Assembly: GCA_963579025.1 (NCBI GenBank)
Contig: CAUZFZ010000001.1
Location: forward strand, 105,628-169,627
Reading direction: 5' to 3'
Source: CAUZFZ01 sp963579025
GTDB taxonomy: Bacteria > Planctomycetota > Planctomycetia > Planctomycetales > Planctomycetaceae
DNA: 64,000 nucleotides
This document shows positions 61,471-64,000 of the stretch, piece by piece. The notes beneath the pieces were generated by a model, which worked only from the letters and a program-made list of their open reading frames with translations, made no database searches and was not told where the DNA came from. Numbering within the stretch: position 1 is the first letter of the stretch; every line of letters starts with the position of its first letter. Position numbers and translations under genes: made by a program.

Positions 61471-63930
61471 TCAGTGATTGAACAGAAACTCGCGCGAATT
61501 GATCAGCGCCCACAGGATGTCTTCGAGGCCTTCGCGCGGTGAGTCCGACGACTCGAAAAATGTCCGGGCGTCGTTCAGTTCCTCATCCGACGGCGGGCGA
61601 CTGAACGTGACCATGTAGAGTTCACGAATGACGTCGTCGATGGGCGTCTTCTCGTTGAGGAAGCGTGACAACCGGCCGTTTTTAGCAGTCAGCTTACGGG
61701 TCACGAGTTCCCCGTTGATCAGGTGCAGCACCTGAGCGAGATTCGGATCAGACGCACGCTCGCACTCGCACGCGACGACGCGCTGTGGTCGCCCGGTCGT
61801 CGTCAGGAAATAGGATGGATAATTAGAGTCGGGCAATTCGATGGCGCGCATGCCCAGCGGCACTCCGGTGAAACGCTCCTGAGTTCCGCAGGCGTCGTCA
61901 ATCGCGTCGAGCAGCACTTCCGCCGGCAGCCGCTTGACGTTGTAGTGCAGACAGAACCGTGTATCCGCGACATTCTGCCTGAGCGGCGTTGAGTCGAGCT
62001 GATAGACCTGACTGGTCATGATCTGCCGCATCAGGTGCCGCAGATCGAAACCGCTTTGCACGAAGTCAGCGGCCAATGCATCGAGCAGGGCCGGCATCGA
62101 TGGTGGGTTGGTTGCTCGCATGTCGTCGATGGGCTCAACCAGACCCGTGCCCATGTAGTAGCCCCAGATGCGGTTGACGATATTGCGGGCAAACAGTTTG
62201 TTCTCTGGTGAAGTGAGCCATTCCGCCAGCGGACGTCGCAGGTCGCGGACACCGTCCAGATCCACCGGCTCGCCCAGCAGCGGTGTGGGCTGCACGGTCT
62301 TTCGCGTGCGCGGGTGACTGATCGAGCCGGAACTCTTCAGCATGACGATTGTGTCACGTCCAAGCGCGCCGAAGTCCGCACTGCCTTTCGTGCCGACCCG
62401 CGTAAAGAACGCCGCCAGACCGTAGTAGTCGGCCTGGGTGTAGACTTCGAACGGATGATGATGGCATTTCGCGCACTGCATCCTGACGCCGAGGAACACC
62501 TGCGCTGTTGTCTCGGCAAGATCATCCGGCTTTGTGGCGATCTTGAAGTAGTTGGCTGGACCGTTCGCGTAAATCGACCCCTGAGCCGTGATGATTTCGC
62601 GTACGAATTGATCGACTGGTTTGTTCTCACGGAGTGACGCCCGCATCCAGTTGTAAAAAGCCCACATGCCTCCGTCGCCGACTTTGTTTCTGTTGTTTCG
62701 CAGCAGGTCGCCCCACTTCAAAGCCCAGTACGCCGACCAGTTCCCGACGTGGACATCGCGCGATGAGTCGCCCGTCAGACCGAGCAGTTCGTCGACCAGT
62801 TCAACTCGTTTGTTCGCGGCGTCGGAAGCCAGAAATGCCTCAATCCTCTCCGGCGTTGGCAATGTCCCAATCGAATCCAGAAACGCGCGGCGAATGAAGA
62901 CTTCGTCGGAGCACGTCCCGGCTGGTTGCAGTCCCAGACGTTTCCAGTGTTCCGTGACCTGCTCGTCAACGAAATTGCGCGGGGTGAAATCGGACAGATC
63001 GATTTGACGGTCGTGTGGCAGCAGCACCATCGAGATTTTCGCCTGCCCCTGATAACGCACCATGATGGCGGCCTGGCCGGCTTCGTGAGCGGTAACAAGC
63101 CCGTGCGCATCAATCGTCGCGACGCTCTCACCCATGCTGTCGTAAACGGCTCGATGTGTGACGTCCATCTGCGAGCCATCGCTGTAACCCGCCACAACAC
63201 GAAGCTGCTGCGATTCGCCTTTTCGATAAACATGGTCCGTTGGAGTGACGGTCATATCGACGACGTGCGGATCGTTGTTGTCGGGTTTCGGGGCACCGGC
63301 CTTCAGCCAGTCCAGCAGAACACCGTACTCATAGGAGTCCTTCCGAAACCGCATTCCCCCGCCGTGTGACACCTGCATTGTGGGCTTGCGGAGAATGAGA
63401 CTGTTCTCGGGCTGAACGAAGTTGACGCGTCTCTGTTTCCAGTCGCGAGCGAATTGTGAGTGATCCTGCTCCGGGGCGAATCCCAGCAATGACAGTTTGA
63501 AGTTGCCCTTGCCGTATTGGGATGCGTGGCACGCTCCCTGATTGCAACCGGCTTTGGTCAGGATCGGTGTGACGTCTTCTCGAAAGCTGACCGGTCGATC
63601 GGACGTGCCAGAGACTGCCACCGGAACACGCGATACATATTCTCCGTGTTTGACGAGGATTGCGGTTTCGCCGTCGGCCAGCGGACGCACACGGCCGGCC
63701 GCATCGACTTCGACAATCCCGTCGGACTCTATGCCGAATTCGACAGACCGTGTGAGGTCCACCGAGCAGTCAGGGTTTGATACCTGAAACTGGACTCGGT
63801 CGAGCGACCCAGTCAGCGTGATGTTCGACGGACCGACGGAAATCGGAGCGGTTGAGTCCGCCGCAACGTGATTCTCACCGCTGAGGAGAAGGGCAACGGC
63901 AACAATCGGCGGGAACGAGGCACGGTACAT
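61471..63930 (-). CDS. DUF1549/DUF1553 cytochrome-like protein with Ig-like domains
   Basis: 819 residues with a signal peptide (about 1-24). Bacterial Ig-like (BIG2) modules flank a haem-like segment: the first ends in VEVDAAGRVRPLADGETAILV, and the second contains SVATIDAHGLVTAHEAGQAAIMVRY. The first Cys pair is C129-N-Q-G-A-C134-H135, a CX4CH spacing. A normal CAKCH motif lies further on in MQCAKCHHHPFEVYTQADYYGL. The DUF1549 block (WALKWGDLLRNNRNK, NWMRASLRENKPVDQFVREI) and DUF1553 block (RRPLAEWLTSPENKLFARNIVNRIWGYYMGTGLVEPIDD) are complete. Exported. The expected DUF1501 partner does not follow. Confidence 0.92.
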   Translation of the reverse strand: MYRASFPPIVAVALLLSGENHVAADSTAPISVGPSNITLTGSLDRVQFQVSNPDCSVDLTRSVEFGIESDGIVEVDAAGRVRPLADGETAILVKHGEYVSRVPVAVSGTSDRPVSFREDVTPILTKAGCNQGACHASQYGKGNFKLSLLGFAPEQDHSQFARDWKQRRVNFVQPENSLILRKPTMQVSHGGGMRFRKDSYEYGVLLDWLKAGAPKPDNNDPHVVDMTVTPTDHVYRKGESQQLRVVAGYSDGSQMDVTHRAVYDSMGESVATIDAHGLVTAHEAGQAAIMVRYQGQAKISMVLLPHDRQIDLSDFTPRNFVDEQVTEHWKRLGLQPAGTCSDEVFIRRAFLDSIGTLPTPERIEAFLASDAANKRVELVDELLGLTGDSSRDVHVGNWSAYWALKWGDLLRNNRNKVGDGGMWAFYNWMRASLRENKPVDQFVREIITAQGSIYANGPANYFKIATKPDDLAETTAQVFLGVRMQCAKCHHHPFEVYTQADYYGLAAFFTRVGTKGSADFGALGRDTIVMLKSSGSISHPRTRKTVQPTPLLGEPVDLDGVRDLRRPLAEWLTSPENKLFARNIVNRIWGYYMGTGLVEPIDDMRATNPPSMPALLDALAADFVQSGFDLRHLMRQIMTSQVYQLDSTPLRQNVADTRFCLHYNVKRLPAEVLLDAIDDACGTQERFTGVPLGMRAIELPDSNYPSYFLTTTGRPQRVVACECERASDPNLAQVLHLINGELVTRKLTAKNGRLSRFLNEKTPIDDVIRELYMVTFSRPPSDEELNDARTFFESSDSPREGLEDILWALINSREFLFNH

Positions 63931-63986
63931 GCTTCACCTCGTCTGGAAGGATGGTTCGGCGGAAAGCAGACGGAACTAATGGGATC

Positions 63987-64000
63987 GGGTGGCTGGGGTC
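63987..64000. repeat. start of a second copy of the 15.64-kb palindromic repeat
   Basis: GGGTGGCTGGGGTC is identical to 15640-15653 and is cut by the window end. It lies in the spacer upstream of the DUF1549/DUF1553 gene. Confidence 0.7.

Noticed and set aside
1..64000. CRISPR arrays, tRNA, rRNA, integrases and phage structural genes
   Set aside because: None was seen. The repeats are palindromic and single or paired, with no regularly spaced direct repeats, no tRNA-like cloverleaf ending in CCA, and no integrase or transposase motifs in any credible frame.

Overview
The window looks like chromosomal DNA of a planctomycete (Planctomycetia), although no 16S rRNA or other definitive marker is present. 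The evidence is the family content: several DUF1501 and DUF1552 Tat-type proteins, large DUF1592-type and DUF1549/DUF1553-type cytochrome-like proteins with CxxCH or CX4CH motifs, three sulfatases, Ser/Thr kinases whose G-loop reads GEGGMGQV, and an Uma2 protein. Gene density is high, GC is moderate to high by eye, operons are short, and many palindromic repeats sit between genes. I see no rRNA, tRNA, CRISPR array, transposase or prophage.

Layout. 1-3.5 kb: end of a sulfatase, a membrane PP2C phosphatase, and a larE / cobalamin adenosyltransferase pair. 3.6-10 kb: two divergent DUF1501 genes, an FMN-binding lipoprotein, a small receiver-like protein and a sulfatase. 10-15.6 kb: a nucleotidyltransferase / Rv0078B-like putative toxin-antitoxin pair, gyrA with unusual features, and a UDP-sugar pyrophosphorylase. 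15.6-21.6 kb: DUF3500, HNH, an HtrA-type protease, phosphofructokinase and a 2-keto-3-deoxygluconate-type kinase, the last two separated by a strongly structured spacer. 21.7-27.6 kb: a PQQ-like propeller, Uma2, a double alpha/beta hydrolase and DUF1552.

27.6-36.9 kb is the most distinctive region. Two paralogous transmembrane Ser/Thr kinases, both on the minus strand, enclose a plus-strand trio: a double-FHA protein, an FHA-transmembrane-pseudotrypsin protein and a secreted protein of unknown family. This looks like a self-contained phospho-signalling module with extracytoplasmic sensor parts. I do not recognise it as a described system.

37-46 kb: an RND adaptor/permease pair, a TerC-family protein flanked by two inverted copies of a MITE-like element, and an ABC-2 exporter. 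46-54 kb: a multi-span membrane protein, a zinc-ribbon membrane protein, DUF1501, an RNase HII-like protein with a changed GRG motif, a zinc-ribbon plus SUFU protein, a second MITE-like element with an apparent 8-bp target duplication, a sulfatase and an ExbB/TolQ channel. 54.6-64 kb: an NtrC-type regulator, a DUF1552/DUF1592 pair, a TrmH-family rRNA/tRNA methylase, a metallophosphoesterase and a DUF1549/DUF1553 cytochrome-like protein. The last 14 bases repeat the start of the palindromic element at 15.64 kb.

Functionally the window mixes housekeeping (gyrA, phosphofructokinase, rRNA methylase) with polysaccharide- and surface-related genes (sulfatases, UDP-sugar and keto-deoxysugar kinases, secreted DUF families) and signalling genes. 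All assignments come from reading motifs by eye. No database search was run.
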